64,000 bases of DNA from Psococerastis gibbosa (lineage: Eukaryota; Arthropoda; Insecta; Psocodea; Psocidae), in the NCBI GenBank assembly GCA_963971405.1, contig OZ020487.1, forward strand, positions 41,637,039-41,701,038, read 5' to 3'. Position numbers and translations under genes: made by a program. Positions within the stretch are counted from its first letter, which is position 1; each line of letters begins with the position of its first letter. The notes beneath the pieces are model-generated. The model saw only the letters and a list, made by a program, of their open reading frames with translations, did not search any database and was not told the DNA's origin. Shown piece after piece: positions 36,301-46,460 of the stretch.

Positions 36301-39300
36301 TTTCAACAAAAATAGGCCTCTTTTGGCCGCGTTATTATCTATTTAAAAAATGCAAACTACGGTACTTAAGGGCTTTTCTTTCTCTTTCCAGCCATACATT
36401 ATTTAAGTTAATTAGTTAATTAAGTTAAGTTAATTTAGGCGTTGTCACGTAAAACTATCGTCCGTAAACCGACTTTACAACCGACTTACAGATAACCAAT
36501 TTTTATTGCGTTGGCTTATAGTTAACGGGTACCCTGTAAGGAATATTATGGCTCCTGTCATTCCAGTTAATATCTTTCTATGGTAACTAATGGGGGCAGG
36601 TGCAAAAGTTCGATTAAATCGATTGGATTTCGCGGGTTTAATTTAAAAAAAAATTGGAATATAAACAATAAAATCGTATTCATTACATCTCGTTTAAATT
36701 CCCCGCACATTTTTATATTGTGTAAATTCATCCAAGAAAACTCAATTCTATCACAAGTGTCAGCTCGTCAAATCTTTAGGGGGAGGGGAGGGGAGTGTCC
36801 CCCCTGCACCTCTTTGGCTACGCCCATGGTTGTTTGTACTTACGTTTGACTCTTATTCACCACGATGATCTCAATATCATTGGCAGAGCGTTCGTTTACT
36901 GATGGCGCGGGAGGAATATAATGTGGTCCTTTGTTCATAAAGTGATGAGCCATTCTGAAAATGGTATATTCATAATAAGAAAAGGGTTTAGGCCCGGTAC
37001 TCACGCCATAGTAACAGAACAAAAAAGCAAGTAAAGTAAGAAGGCTAAATGCTGTAAATAGCTTAGAGACAGCTTTGTACTCTGTCACTGAGGCACAATG
37101 ACAAAGGAAGACCTACCGGATTTTATTTTAAACTTACTTGTTAATTACTTGACTGTATAATTTAACAGAAATATATATTTATTATTTATGTTTTTATACT
37201 TACCGACGATCTGTTGGAAATCGGGAAGGTTCTCTTCCTCGATCTTTGATATCGGCGAGTCCAATTGGGGAGCGATCTCTCACCATATCACCTTGCATCA
37301 CAGGCTTGGGTGCTATTGGACGGGCAGGTTTGATCTCTAAAACAAGCAAAGCCTACAATTGATGACAATTATTGGTGGTGTTATTATACGGAAACGTCTA
37401 AGCCCTAAAGTGACCCCAAAAAGAACAAAAACATATTAGTTGGTATACTCATGCACGCCACGAAATTAAGAGGAAAATGATCCACCCTATGTGCCGTTTT
37501 GTTTTTTGCACTAAGTCAATACTTTTACTTTTACGTCGCCTTTGTCCACAAGGATGGTCGGCGGCACAGCAGTGGATCCGCTTTAATAAGAACATTTCAT
37601 CTGCCCATAGGGCAACTGTTTTTTATATTGTCTATATAATGTATATAATAATATACATATAATATATATATGTATATTGTCTTTGTAAAGATGGAAATAA
37701 ACTATTAATTAATTCATTCATTCCCCCTTTGGATGAGACCCCACCAGCCGAGTCTTCCTCTCATATTCAGAGAGACATCAGCAGTTTTCATGTCTTCATT
37801 TCGGTGGTGATTGTAGAGTCGTAAATTAATGAATATATCGCTCATGCACGAGAAAAGTGACACATTTCTAAATATTGACTTTTGAGATAATGCAAATTTT
37901 AGTTCTAACCATTTTTTAGTTTTGTGACAGTTTACTTGAAAGAGAAGTGTAATTACCACGTCAACACCTGGAGCACATTCCGAATTATGTTAGTATTGCC
38001 AAACCCGAGGTAGTCAAACTTGACAATGGATCAGTGACAAAACGCAATCTTATGGAAACAAATTAAACTAGACATGTGACACTACATTCATACAATTCGC
38101 TATATTTTCCTCGACATTTTTGTATAAATAACTCAATTTTGCAAATTTTTGAAATGTGTCACTTTTCTCGTTCATGAGCGATATATTTAATAAGATGTTA
38201 CAAAGTAGGAGAAATGTTCCTGTTCATTTTGATAGTATGCGCCCGTGGATTAATGCAAATGAGACTCAGGTTGGCACTCCTTCGACCTCACAACCTCAGC
38301 GACCGCTATTTTTAAGTGACAATAACCTACCAATAAGTATAAAAAACAGCCCTACCTTAAAAATATTTATCAAAAGAATTAAAAGGCATCTAAGCAAGTA
38401 AACGTAAATGATTTAAAAACTAAAACTTAAAACGCGCACCCTGAAACACAACATCACCAACCTTTAACGTACCCTATCCTAACTAACATTAACCTGTCAC
38501 TTACAGACTAACTTAATTATACTAATAACGATTCCCTGTAATTAAGCCACACACGGCACTGCCTGTGGCTAAAGGAAGATAAAATAAAAAATTGGGATAA
38601 ATATATTACTTACTTACTATAATGCACAGCAAAACGTAAAGGAATATATTTTATGGTTTGTGACACCTTATGTATTGTTCTACGATCATATTTAATAAGA
38701 AATTTGACTTTGCGCAAAAAATGGAAAATGAAGAGCTGCGTTGGCCCTTAAACCACTAGATTTTAAAAGTTACAAACTGAAAATCCAATATAATTCGAAA
38801 AACAACTTACGAATTCTTTTCCCATCAATTGAGAGAGAAGACCCACCATCGGCCACGGCCAACCGAGCACTCGCCTCATCTTGATATTGGACGAAACCAA
38901 ATCCCTTGTTTAAAACAACGCCTGAAAGAAAAACTGCTTTAAGGAAGTGTTGTGCTGACTTATCTTGTCTTATCTTATCTTATCTTGACTTGTCCTTAAT
39001 TGCTTAATAATGATTCACTCTTGACAGCTAGGTCTAAAGCTAATGCACGTGTGTACCAGTGTACCTAAGGCCTGTTGCCATAATTGTGCGTCATTGCTAG
39101 CATTAGGGGGGGGGGGGGGACATGCGATTAAGCGTATTTATGATTAATTTAAGTAATTGTAATTATATTGTGTGTATGAATTTAGTTTAAACATAACAGA
39201 ACATTAAAAATGTAGGCTAATGGGTATTTTTTGTTTTAAAATATGTTATTAATATAGGCCTAGGCTACAAAATGATATTGTAGCTTATGTACTGGACTCC

Positions 39301-41410
39301 ATGTATGATAAAGATTTATTCCTAGAAATAACATCTAAGGTGACTCTGACCAACTACTAGACTGTTAAATTCGACTGAAAAATTGTCAGCTGCCACGTTT
39401 TTCACTGTCCGAAAACATTAAATAATATTTCCGGTACATGGCCGTAATGCAATAGCAAGTGTGTAACCACATCAAACAGCGCAAATATCCGCAAGAATCG
39501 CGCGCCTTTTCAATTAAAAAAAAAGTGCATTAAACAGACTTTATAGAATAGTAGTACCGTAAATCAGTAGGTGAAAGAGGCAGCATGAAGTGAAATCTTT
39601 CACCTGGCCACTTTAATGTCTTTGAGGCTGTAGAGCGAGAAATTAATTAATTTTTATCAAAAATACAATCCTCCTTTACAAAATATTTTACAATGTGTCC
39701 CACAAAACTGACTTCTTCACTCTAAAGCCAAATTGAACCGAATTCCGTAATAATTGATACGCGGAAATCTGTCTTGGATTATTATTATCTGCCGTTTACC
39801 TATGGCGAGGTTTCCACCGACCTCTCATTGCAGAATGCAAAGACATTGACGTGGTAGCAAACATTCAAGACTTAGGCGGGTATTCCAGAATGCAAATGAC
39901 AATTTTTGTTTTACTCTATGCCACAGTTAAAATTGATCAATGATCATAGGGTAAAATCACAAACAAACTAAAATTAAAAAATGGCGCCATGGGATATGTT
40001 AAGTACAAATATTTTAATAGATTTCTTTAAAAAGAAAAATTCATTTTTCCGTCAATGTCATTTGCATTCTGCAATAAGAGGTCGGTGGAAAACCCGCCCA
40101 AGTCTTGAATGTCTGCCACTTCGTCAATGTCTAGGCATTCTGCAATGAGAGGTCGGTGGAAACCCCGCCTATGCATTTTGATGAATACTCACCCACGACG
40201 GTACCAAATTTCTCCAGCAGAGTAATTACTTCTTCCCTCGTCATGATATCAGTGTGTAATCCTCCAACAAATATACGAGAGCTGACTTTAGAGGGATCTG
40301 TCATCATTTCTCGCTCTTCAGGCGAACTCCAGTGTTGCTGACTAAACCGAGGGCTCGTGTTCATCATTTCTAAAAACAATACATAATCATTTTAAAAGTT
40401 GCTATCATGGTTTACTTTTTTGTTCTCGGCAGGCCAGGATGAGGCTGCTGAAATTCGATCGAATCGTAATTATGTTCTTTCCTATTAATTTATAAAATAT
40501 TCCTGCAGTACCCCAGCAAATAATAAAAGCCACTCCAAATTACACCGTTTAAAATTCCCTTGGATAGCAGTAATACTCAAAAAATATAACTTATATATAT
40601 ATTTTAAGGCTTGATAAAATTTCCGTGTGGATATCCGGCAGTGTATTAGTTGCAATATAAAATAAATAGTAACGAACTAATCCACCTTTTTTTAAAACTC
40701 ACTGGGTGTCATCAATGTGAGACATAAGAATCGTTGGTCAAGAATTAATGATATGTTGTTTTGTAGAAACCCTAGAAGTGGAAGACTTATTTGTTTTTAC
40801 AACGCTTAATCTGTCTCCGGCATAGCCCATTTTTCATGTCGATAAGTAGCCTTGGAAGGTATACTGTTGGTGCATGTAATTGTGTTCATGAAATAGGTGG
40901 TTATTGCATGCAAAAAATTTTATGGAAAGGCGTGTCAGAGGCATCCTAATAAAACAATCCTTGCTTTTTAACATAAATTGTTTTGCAAATTTGTCGGAAT
41001 CCATTTTTATCTGACTTTGTGTACAGCTTAAGTTAACCTTAAGACCAAACTATTTCTTTGCTGTGGTCTTGAGTGTTTTCTTTCATTATTTTGGTAATCA
41101 CAAATCAGGATCATCTGATCATTTTACTCCCGTCTTCATTTTAACTAAAATTGTAGCTGCAATACCATACCTAACGGCGGGGGATTTCAGTATTCAGTAA
41201 ATAAGTTTGAATAGACACAAAAATGCAAAATATAGTACTGAGCAAAAAGGTGGATAGGGATGGGGAGCCCTGCTTGACTACCCCTCCTCCAAATCGAGTG
41301 CTGGATCTGCCCTGAATTCTAACATAATTCTGAAATAAAAACTACCAACCGTTAATTTCGTTCTTTTGCCTGTCGTAGAACGCTTTATTTGGATTAGCCC
41401 ACGACGCCAT
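24155..41410 (-). CDS. NCOA5: Nuclear receptor coactivator 5 orthologue, 9 exons
   Basis: Exons 41410-41350, 40369-40193, 38921-38811, 37336-37204, 36954-36844, 35107-34908, 30994-30840, 26883-26748 and 24369-24155 join in consistent phase to 432 residues. Residues 52-115 form an RRM (RNP2 IFVGGL at 53-58, RNP1 KGFGFVQY at 85-92). A basic/acidic linker follows, then the NCOA5 core (EIIVVNKSQT, EYAEYIE, NEEHRS, EHRNMPLEDA, about 190-300) and the LXXLL motif LLNLL (318-322), which in this family contacts nuclear receptors; an AENRMLT/YDKII helix follows. The C-terminal tail is Ala/Pro-rich. In mammals NCOA5 is a nuclear cofactor tied to transcription. Introns contribute about 16 kb and are full of MITEs. 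Confidence 0.93.
24501..24854 (+). repeat. SINE with 5S-rRNA-like head, copy 1
   Basis: An exact 10-bp target duplication GAATAGCACT bounds it (24491-24500 and 24855-24864), and it ends in an A-rich tail (AAAAAAGAAAAGAAAAAG). The head at 24505 begins GCCAACGGCCTTACCAAG, like the start of arthropod 5S rRNA. Position 24582-24587 (GTTGGC) can pair with the first six bases as in 5S helix I. Further copies are at 62832-63502 (reverse, interrupted) and 63828-64000 (cut by the window end). Confidence 0.7.
24904..24967. repeat. Short palindrome, CTGCAGCCTGATCG family
   Basis: Almost complete palindrome with ends CTGCAGCCTGATCGGGG / CCCCTGGATCAGGCTGCAG around TAATACCGGTATTA. The same ends bound 53700-53876 and 59996-60069. 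Confidence 0.8.
25093..25553. repeat. MITE with GGGGCCGTCCATTAATCACGTG ends
   Basis: 461 bp. Left end GGGGCCGTCCATTAATCACG and right end CGTGATTAATGGACAGCCCC are inverted repeats. G-rich blocks flank the middle. Elements with this kind of end are widespread in arthropod genomes; I could not identify the target duplication or superfamily. Confidence 0.7.
25665..25860 (+). repeat. RTE-type LINE 3' fragment
   Basis: Degraded copy of the extreme C-terminus of an RTE-like polyprotein (a GGRRRNS and CCQPIV-type remnant of the better copy at 33786-33966), ending near AGCAGAAGATAAA. Confidence 0.55.
25994..26087. repeat. Short palindromic element
   Basis: Ends GATTACCATACGAATTATCT / GATAATTCGTGTGGTACCGGG form an imperfect hairpin of about 94 bp. 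Only copy seen here. Confidence 0.6.
26213..26395. repeat. Long near-perfect hairpin
   Basis: 183 bp. About 65-bp arms starting CAAAATGAGAAAAGTATGG pair with their complement almost without mismatch, around a loop of about 50 bases. Located in NCOA5 intron 8, roughly 350 bp from the LXXLL exon. No flanking duplication identified. Confidence 0.8.
26748..26883 (-). CDS. NCOA5: NCOA5 exon 8 (LXXLL motif)
   Basis: Acceptor TTTTCCAG, donor GTAAGT. Starts with LLNLL, the receptor-binding type motif, then AENRMLT and a helix ending in a charged stretch. Confidence 0.92.
28251..28316. repeat. Deleted palindromic MITE
   Basis: Only 66 bp. Ends GCGGGGTTCCACTAACGTC / GACGTTGGTGGAATCCCC correspond to the hairpin at 47952-48090 with the module lost. 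Confidence 0.7.
29033..29408. repeat. Long-inverted-repeat element, about 376 bp
   Basis: Arms of about 135 bp (start CTTAAGGGCAAATCGCAG, end CTCTTAAG) with scattered mismatches, in NCOA5 intron 7. A half copy lies near 38660-38760. Confidence 0.75.
29711..29989. repeat. MITE with GTATTGTCATCCGCCATT ends, copy 1
   Basis: Inverted ends containing GGTATTGTCATCCGCCATTT. A second copy in opposite orientation is at 34163-34447, in the next intron of NCOA5. Confidence 0.8.
30388..30475 (-). repeat. A-tailed SINE-like fragment
   Basis: Same body as at 5038-5110 and 8900-8985. It stands about 90 bp before the palindromic MITE at 30566. Confidence 0.55.
30566..30786. repeat. Palindromic MITE next to NCOA5 exon 7
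   Basis: 221 bp; ends GGCGGCTATTCCACCGACGT / GGTGGAATAGCCGCC. Left arm has GACGTGGAAGCAGACA; the right has two TGCTACCAC-type blocks. It ends 54 bp from the exon 7 donor. Confidence 0.85.
30840..30994 (-). CDS. NCOA5: NCOA5 exon 7 (core)
   Basis: Acceptor CATTATAG, donor GTGAGT. Codes for EHRNMPLEDALALVTRSYEE and ends in phase 0 at HPESIQ, directly before the LXXLL exon. Confidence 0.95.
31056..32141. other. NCOA5 intron 6 interior, no gene seen
   Basis: Very AT-rich DNA with short simple repeats (ATATAT near 31620-31660, TTAATTAATTA near 31770). No repeat family with a second copy in the window was recognised. Confidence 0.4.
32142..32483. repeat. MITE with AATGAGGTTC ends, copy 2
   Basis: Inverted copy of the element at 6846-7190. 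Same 10-bp ends. Confidence 0.75.
33365..33545 (-). repeat. tRNA-like SINE of a second family
   Basis: On the - strand GGTGGTTAGGCGTAGATCG is followed by GGGTTCAAATCCTGCC, a good tRNA B box, and two CTGAAATTAGAG arms bracket the tRNA-like part. The flanking block ACATTAAATTAACTTTGGTT also occurs at 3245. Could be a degenerate true tRNA, but the bracketing repeat argues for a SINE. Confidence 0.6.
33786..33966 (-). repeat. RTE-type LINE 3' end, 5'-truncated
   Basis: On the - strand one frame reads RRGPPKKEFMDQLKED, then ARTYQELKR and FWELLPTNR before a stop, typical of RTE polyprotein ends. It finishes in an AAGAAGAAGAAG tail like that of the RTE at 50380-52736. Confidence 0.7.
34163..34447. 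repeat. MITE with GTATTGTCATCCGCCATT ends, copy 2
   Basis: Inverted relative to the copy at 29711. It directly abuts the next element. Confidence 0.8.
34450..34849. repeat. MITE with AAGGCTG ends next to NCOA5 exon 6
   Basis: 400 bp; left AAGGCTGTGTTCAAAATG and right CATTTTGAACACTCAGCCTT are inverted repeats extending about 35 bp through TTGTAAACAAGAAATT. It ends 59 bp before the exon 6 end. Confidence 0.8.
34908..35107 (-). CDS. NCOA5: NCOA5 exon 6 (core)
   Basis: Acceptor TTTGGTCAG, donor GTCAGT. Codes for EYAEYIEGKLRRSGLAVDLL and the NEEHRSITLNILHG region, the most conserved part of the family. Confidence 0.95.
35520..35715. repeat. Interspersed repeat shared with 52758-52935
   Basis: Starts near GTAGACCGTTATCAATATGG and includes ACAGAGTTTTGACCG; about 190 bp. 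The second copy follows the RTE insertion site at 52758. Type unknown. Confidence 0.6.
36844..36954 (-). CDS. NCOA5: NCOA5 exon 5
   Basis: Acceptor ATTTTCAG, donor GTAAGT. Ends with the conserved EIIVVNKSQ stretch at the start of the NCOA5 core domain. Confidence 0.92.
37204..37336 (-). CDS. NCOA5: NCOA5 exon 4 (linker)
   Basis: Acceptor TGTTTTAG, donor GTAAGT. Arg/Asp/Pro-rich linker (RDRSPIG, DRGREPSR), reminiscent of the RD-rich N-terminal part of vertebrate NCOA5. Confidence 0.88.
37337..38810. other. NCOA5 intron 3, no gene seen
   Basis: Contains an AT microsatellite near 37630-37680 and a half copy (38660-38760) of the palindrome at 29033. A motif around ATGAGCGATATAT recurs in inverted orientation at 37835 and 38170, suggesting another diverged inverted-repeat element of about 330 bp. 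Confidence 0.45.
38811..38921 (-). CDS. NCOA5: NCOA5 exon 3 (second half of RRM)
   Basis: Acceptor TCTTTCAG, donor GTAAGT. Carries RNP1 KGFGFVQY and the last RRM strand. Confidence 0.93.
39804..40169. repeat. MITE family A relative ending 23 bp from NCOA5 exon 2
   Basis: 366 bp; its ends GGCGAGGTTTCCACCGACCT / AGGTCGGTGGAAACCCCGCC correspond to the inner repeat of family A, here used as the terminus. Flanked by TAT on both sides. Inside is a second nested set of the same repeat. Confidence 0.8.
40193..40369 (-). CDS. NCOA5: NCOA5 exon 2 (first half of RRM)
   Basis: Acceptor TTTTTAG, donor GTGAGT. Carries the RNP2 motif IFVGGL. The MITE at 39804-40169 ends only 23 bp past the donor. Confidence 0.92.
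41350..41410 (-). CDS. NCOA5: NCOA5 exon 1 (start)
   Basis: ATG at 41410. Codes for MASWANPNKAFYDRQ and ends one base into a Glu codon that exon 2 completes. Donor GTTGGT is non-consensus but the phase fits. I saw no ATG further upstream in frame with a better context. Confidence 0.8.
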
Positions 41411-41734
41411 CGCCCATCAGTAAATGAAAAACACTTTCTATAGAGTAATGAGTAGCACGGTACCTAATGGTTGTTTGGCAAGCCCAGCCTCAATGTGACT
41501 GTGACTTGTGAGGTCTGCCTTGTGTCTTGCGATATTTTCACAATTGTCGGAGAAGTCACAGTGCAAAGTGCAAACCGATTAACCGAATTTAAAATGTAAT
41601 AACTTGAACTCCGAAAATCAAAATTGAAAATAAGAATATTTCAGATTCAGAGTTTAAAGTCTCTAACATATAGCATTATAGCATAGACAAAAGACAACAG
41701 ACAATAGACATAGACATATGAAGTATGAACGGAG

Positions 41735-42945
41735 ATTTCCGTCTTCTGCCACCGCACTATTAGCTGTCCCGCTAAAATTAAAAATACTTTTTTTTTTACA
41801 AATTAATCTTAAAATAGTAATAAACCATTTCATACTGCTTGAAATTAGATTTCTAGTTAGTTTTAACCACATGATTTGTAGGTTAGGTTATTCGGGACTA
41901 CATGCCAAAGTTATATGTTCCGATAAATGCCTCATAAATTATATTATATGTTATATAGATAATGAAAAAGTTGCTTCTTTCTGGCCCTAACTTAACTAAC
42001 TCTGTAACTCTGTTAACGTTGTAATGACCCTTTGGTTGTAATTATAATATAAAAAAATAATTAAAAGTTTGCACTAAAACTGCGAGTGCTTCTATTATTA
42101 TGTGGAGGATCTTCACAGCTCTATTATTTGGAAAGAGAAATGTATGATAATTTGAAAAATGGAGGGGAAATGGCACAAAGGATTATTGACTATTTTTGGT
42201 TGTTCCATTTATGACTTTTAAACACTGATGGTAAATTAATAACTTAAATAAAATTATACCATTAACGCTGAGATTTTAATTACCTAAAAATTAGAAACCT
42301 TTTTAAATTTTGAAGAAAAAGAAAATTTTCGACTTCTTTGTCAAGTAGTACGAGTACACCTACACCGCGGCGCTGGTGTTAAATAGTCACGTGACTGACT
42401 CTGGACTTCTATACAGCGGACGCCCGTATGGGATGAATGGCATCGACTAGAGCAATAGACACAGCAGTTCATTATTATTTACCAACTTTCGCCAAAGTTC
42501 CGTCTTCTGCTAGTAGCGAAAATGTAGATCCCACCACCGCGCCCTAGCAGCTTTCCCGCTGAAATTCAAAAGGTATTAGTTAAAGTGTTAACTACCGTAT
42601 GCCTATGATTCTATGGTCCAATAAAATGCTAAATAATTATGCAATCGAATTGATATTAGATATAAAAAATCGATGATACAGTAATGTTGCCTCTTTCTGG
42701 CCCTTATAACTAAAAGTTGGTACTAAAACTGCGAATACAATCAGTAATGGAGGTAAAATGGCACCGAGGACTATTTTTGGACGTTTCATTTATAATTTTA
42801 AAACACCGATGGTAAAATTAATGACTTAAATAAAATTATAACCTTAATTCTGAGATTTTAATTCACTTCATTTTAGAAGCACTTTTTAAATTTTGAACAA
42901 AACGAAAAATGCTGGACTTCATCATAGAAATATATTAACTGGAGC
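41735..42945 (+). repeat. Diverged tandem duplication upstream of NCOA5
   Basis: The block from TTTCCGTCTTCTGCCA (about 41735) to about 42350 reappears from about 42490 to 42945, with TTTCTGGCCCTTA-like, ACTAAAACTGCGA and ACTTAAATAAAATTAT in the same order. The copies differ by many substitutions and indels, so the event is old. Confidence 0.7.
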
Positions 42946-43200
42946 GGCGAGAGCCATAATCTATTCAATAAAGTATCGGGACTGGTTCGAAAAATGTATT
43001 GCAGCCATCATTGCCATTACTTAATACTCTTCAAAACGGGACGGTTTCAGAAATTTTTTTTCGGGGGGGGGGGGGGGGGGGCGGTGGCGGTCAATGACGG
43101 AGTAGAATAATCATACAAAAACGTAGTGGTAGGCCTACAGTTACATAACTACCTACCAGTAGTACCTACTACATGAAACGTCGTTTTAAATATTACCAAA

Positions 43201-45470
43201 TTATATTGCAAAGTCAAGTTGGTGTTTGAACTTAGCAAACTCATCTACGACCTCCACTGCCGTCGGGGTCAGATCTCTATGAATATTAAGCAAACAAAGA
43301 CCAGTCAATCTTTCATTTCCCATTCGCTGTCTCAGCCAAGTCTTTGTTCGCCTAAGGGTGGAAAACGTCCTCTCTGCGGTGAATACAGAAATAGGCATAG
43401 CTAATAAAATGTTGAAAAGGCACTCCACTGTTGGAAAAAAATGAGTGAACGGCATTGTGCTGTCAACTGTAGCTGGTACTGGTTGTTTCTCCTTCTGTGC
43501 TAGACTCCACCGCATTTTCCAGCTTCCAAACTCCCCCTCCCAACGGTATAGTCACTGCCAGCCGGGAGAATGGGGGATAATTTTGTAATTACTTCCTTCA
43601 TACGCATTAAAAGGGATTTTAGCTCGGTGTGAATTACAATATTTGGAATGAGAAGTCTAATATCGAAGCAATTCATTGAATCCTTTGAAAACCGGTCTGT
43701 CATATCATTAATGATCTCATCGTACAGAGGGAAAAAAATATTTATCTTGAAGTAGTTTCTATGGTTCTCGGTGTCATCACTACTAGTACTGCAGTCACTG
43801 CTTCCCCTGAGAGTTTGCCGTCCGCATACTCTAGGCTTGAGGATTTCCACTCCGAGTGCTTTCCCAATTTCCGTTGCCTCTGCGAAAATAATTTTGAAAT
43901 TTTCGTCGGTTCTACAATCCTGGAGTAAAATGGCTTCTTCAACCATATTGGAGGCGTTAACCATATCTAATTCTTCAGTTTGAAGTTTCTCACTCAATCG
44001 CACGGTTTGCTTCAACACGTCTACAGGCAGACCAAAGCTACGATGAACTGGCTGTTAGTAATAGCGCCTAGTAATCCCAAAGCAGTGCTTGCAGAGTCAC
44101 TGTCAGTCCATTGCGAAATGGAAGACAATGATCTGGAAATGTCTTCAATATTCTTGGCAAAACTTATAACTGCGTCATGTCTTTGGACCCACCGGGTTTC
44201 GCAGAGGGATGGAATTTTATTAGCCAATTCACGGTTACGTTTTGCTGACTGATTGAAGAAGGCAGTAACATTTTTGATTATCCCTACGGCATTTCGCACG
44301 GGCGCAATTTTCGATGATTTGGATATTGAAAGATTAAGAGCGTGACTATAGCAAGGAGTGCGCACTCCACATTTCGCTTTCTTCAAGATTTCGGTTACCG
44401 CACCCTTCACTTCAGATACCATGACACTACATCCATCTGTTCCCACCCCGACGCAGTTCATAATATCCAGATCGAGCGATGACACTGCTGACAACACAAT
44501 TTCCCCAAGTCGAATTCCTGTGAATCGTACTTCACATTTCCCAGTTGTAGTTACGGATCCAGATTTGTCTTCATAGCAATCAATGAATTTAATAAAGTCT
44601 TCCCTGACATTTCCGTCATGAAGGTACCTCAAGTTTAAGCTTAGTTGCTCTACCTTCAATATATCAGTAGTTTCGTCAAAAATAACTGAAAAATATCGCG
44701 ATTCTTTTACTTGAGTAATAATTTTTTGTGTTATTAACGTTGCACAACAGCCAATTAGAATATTTTGTGTATCTTTACTAATGTAGGTTGCTCTTGATGA
44801 GGCAATCTTGAGGTGGCTCTCGAAAGCACTGTCTCCGGCATCAACCATGAATTTCAACAACTCCCGAAAATTGCCTTGGTTATTGCTGTCTTCAATGTCC
44901 ATCATCACGTCGACCTCGCAGAGGGATATTTTGTTTGCCAAGGAATATAATTGTTTTTATTATATGAATAATCCTTTCACGGTTTTCCATTATTTTCATC
45001 ATCCTAGAGGTTTCGAATTGGTTCACTATGTCGTACTTCGGTTCCGCCGCAACTTTCAGGAAATTTGATGCCTGAACTGCACACTCTTTGTGGTATATGT
45101 TATTGTCATGTTTAGACAGACAGCCGTCCTTCCCCGTTAGTTTATTGTATTTTTTGAGAGGAGTTCTTACTAAATTCCCCAAAGGGGCTCCTTTATTGTG
45201 TCCTCCTGACTCCCCGGCAAAAAGAGCACAAAATTTGCAGAACAGGCCCTTTGCAAACGGCGAATAAACTACCCAAGGAAAAAGATCCATGTGTTTTTGA
45301 GACAAATAGCGTTTCACGACCTTGCCCTTTTCATTTTTTTCGGAGAAAGGTCATTCGAAAGAATCCGAAGGCTTCCAGTGAGCTTGAAGAAGTTTCAGCT
45401 TGATGTGCTCCTCAATGGGTTGGCTTCCGCTAATAAATCTGCCCACGTCTGCGCTTTGAAGGTTTTCCAC
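43201..45470 (-). pseudogene. hAT transposase, main exon, frameshifted
   Basis: Reads, in order, a TTF/zf-MYM-type zinc finger ([10 protein letters not shown]), a DUF4371-like core (ESRYFSVIFDETTD, YSHALNLS, ETRW) and the hATC dimerisation end (TAERTFSTLRRTKTWLRQRM). Single-base shifts near 44940, 44020 and 43530, and an in-frame TGA about 45350, break it into at least four pieces. It starts at a CAG acceptor (45470). The closest host-protein relatives are ZMYM/THAP12-like genes, but the flanking inverted repeats and duplication show this is the transposon. Confidence 0.85.
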
Positions 45471-45973
45471 CTGAAATATTTATAAAATGAGTGACAATTT
45501 ATTTAGATTACTTTTTTTTAATTATTTAAAATACATGGAGCGGACCATCTCAACAGTAGTAACTAAAACAGTAAAATAGACAGAGGATAGACTAAACAGA
45601 TTTCTCAATGTTACATCATAACGTATAAGCTGTCTCGTGGTCAGTAAAAAACTTAGATTGGCCATAGATTTTTGAAAATTACATCAACTTAAGTGATTCA
45701 GCTAAGTGTCTAGGCTATAGACGAGAAAGTAAAAAATTCTATTGCTTGTTTGTCTCTTCTGTTGTTTGTGTTTATCACCCTAAAATTTTCTTGTGGTTCA
45801 TTATTTCGGCGACTACTTCGGAGAGCATGTAAAGCTGGCGGTCTCGGCAGTCTGAACCAACTGTAGTAAGGTTATGCAGGCGGCTGCAGATGGAACCTAA
45901 AAACATGGGAGTACGGTACTACCACGACACGAAATTTATTCATTCATGTATTTTTGGATAAACGTACACTCAC

Positions 45974-46102
45974 CACTGGGTTAATTACAGTGGGCCTAGT
46001 AGAAATATCAGGCGATGTATCGGTCACTGGTTGGGAGTCCGTGCAAACGTAACTTCCTATTCCACTTGATGACGGCGTTGCAAAGGATTCCAGGGTCATA
46101 TC
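45974..46102 (-). pseudogene. hAT transposase, upstream exon B
   Basis: 43 codons between a TTTTACAG acceptor and a GTGAGT donor, phase 0 at both ends, ready to join the main exon. Low-complexity Ser/Thr-rich, ending RPTVINPV. Confidence 0.6.
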
Positions 46103-46366
46103 CTGTAAAAATATTCAAAATATCAAATCGAAGCTGGCATTAGCTGGCAGTTGGCGTAGGCATACTGTAACTACTGACTACTGTAAGTTACCTATACTCA
46201 AAACTTCTGAAACTCTGCACAGGCCTAATGTCTAGCGTCATAATATGAAATATTATGTCAACAATCGACATCAAATTATATTGGTTATTTAACAATTAAG
46301 GGGCTAGGCTCTATAGCATTTTGACTTTACAATAGGCTATGGCTATAAATATTTATATATACTCAC

Positions 46367-46460
46367 CATTGAGGTCGGGTTAATTACAGTAGTAGAAGCA
46401 TCAGGTGCAGTGGTCACTGATTGTGCATCTGTGGCTAATTCCGCTAAATCAGATTTTTCA
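46367..46460 (-). pseudogene. hAT transposase, upstream exon A
   Basis: Ends in a GTGAGT donor in phase 0. It reads a Thr/Ser-rich peptide (TDAQSVT, STTVINP) similar to exon B, so the two look duplicated. The 5' boundary is unclear because all frames meet stops near 46465. Confidence 0.45.

Noticed and set aside
37630-37680. AT-rich block as a possible origin or regulatory site
   Set aside because: Plain ATATAT microsatellite with nothing to support function.
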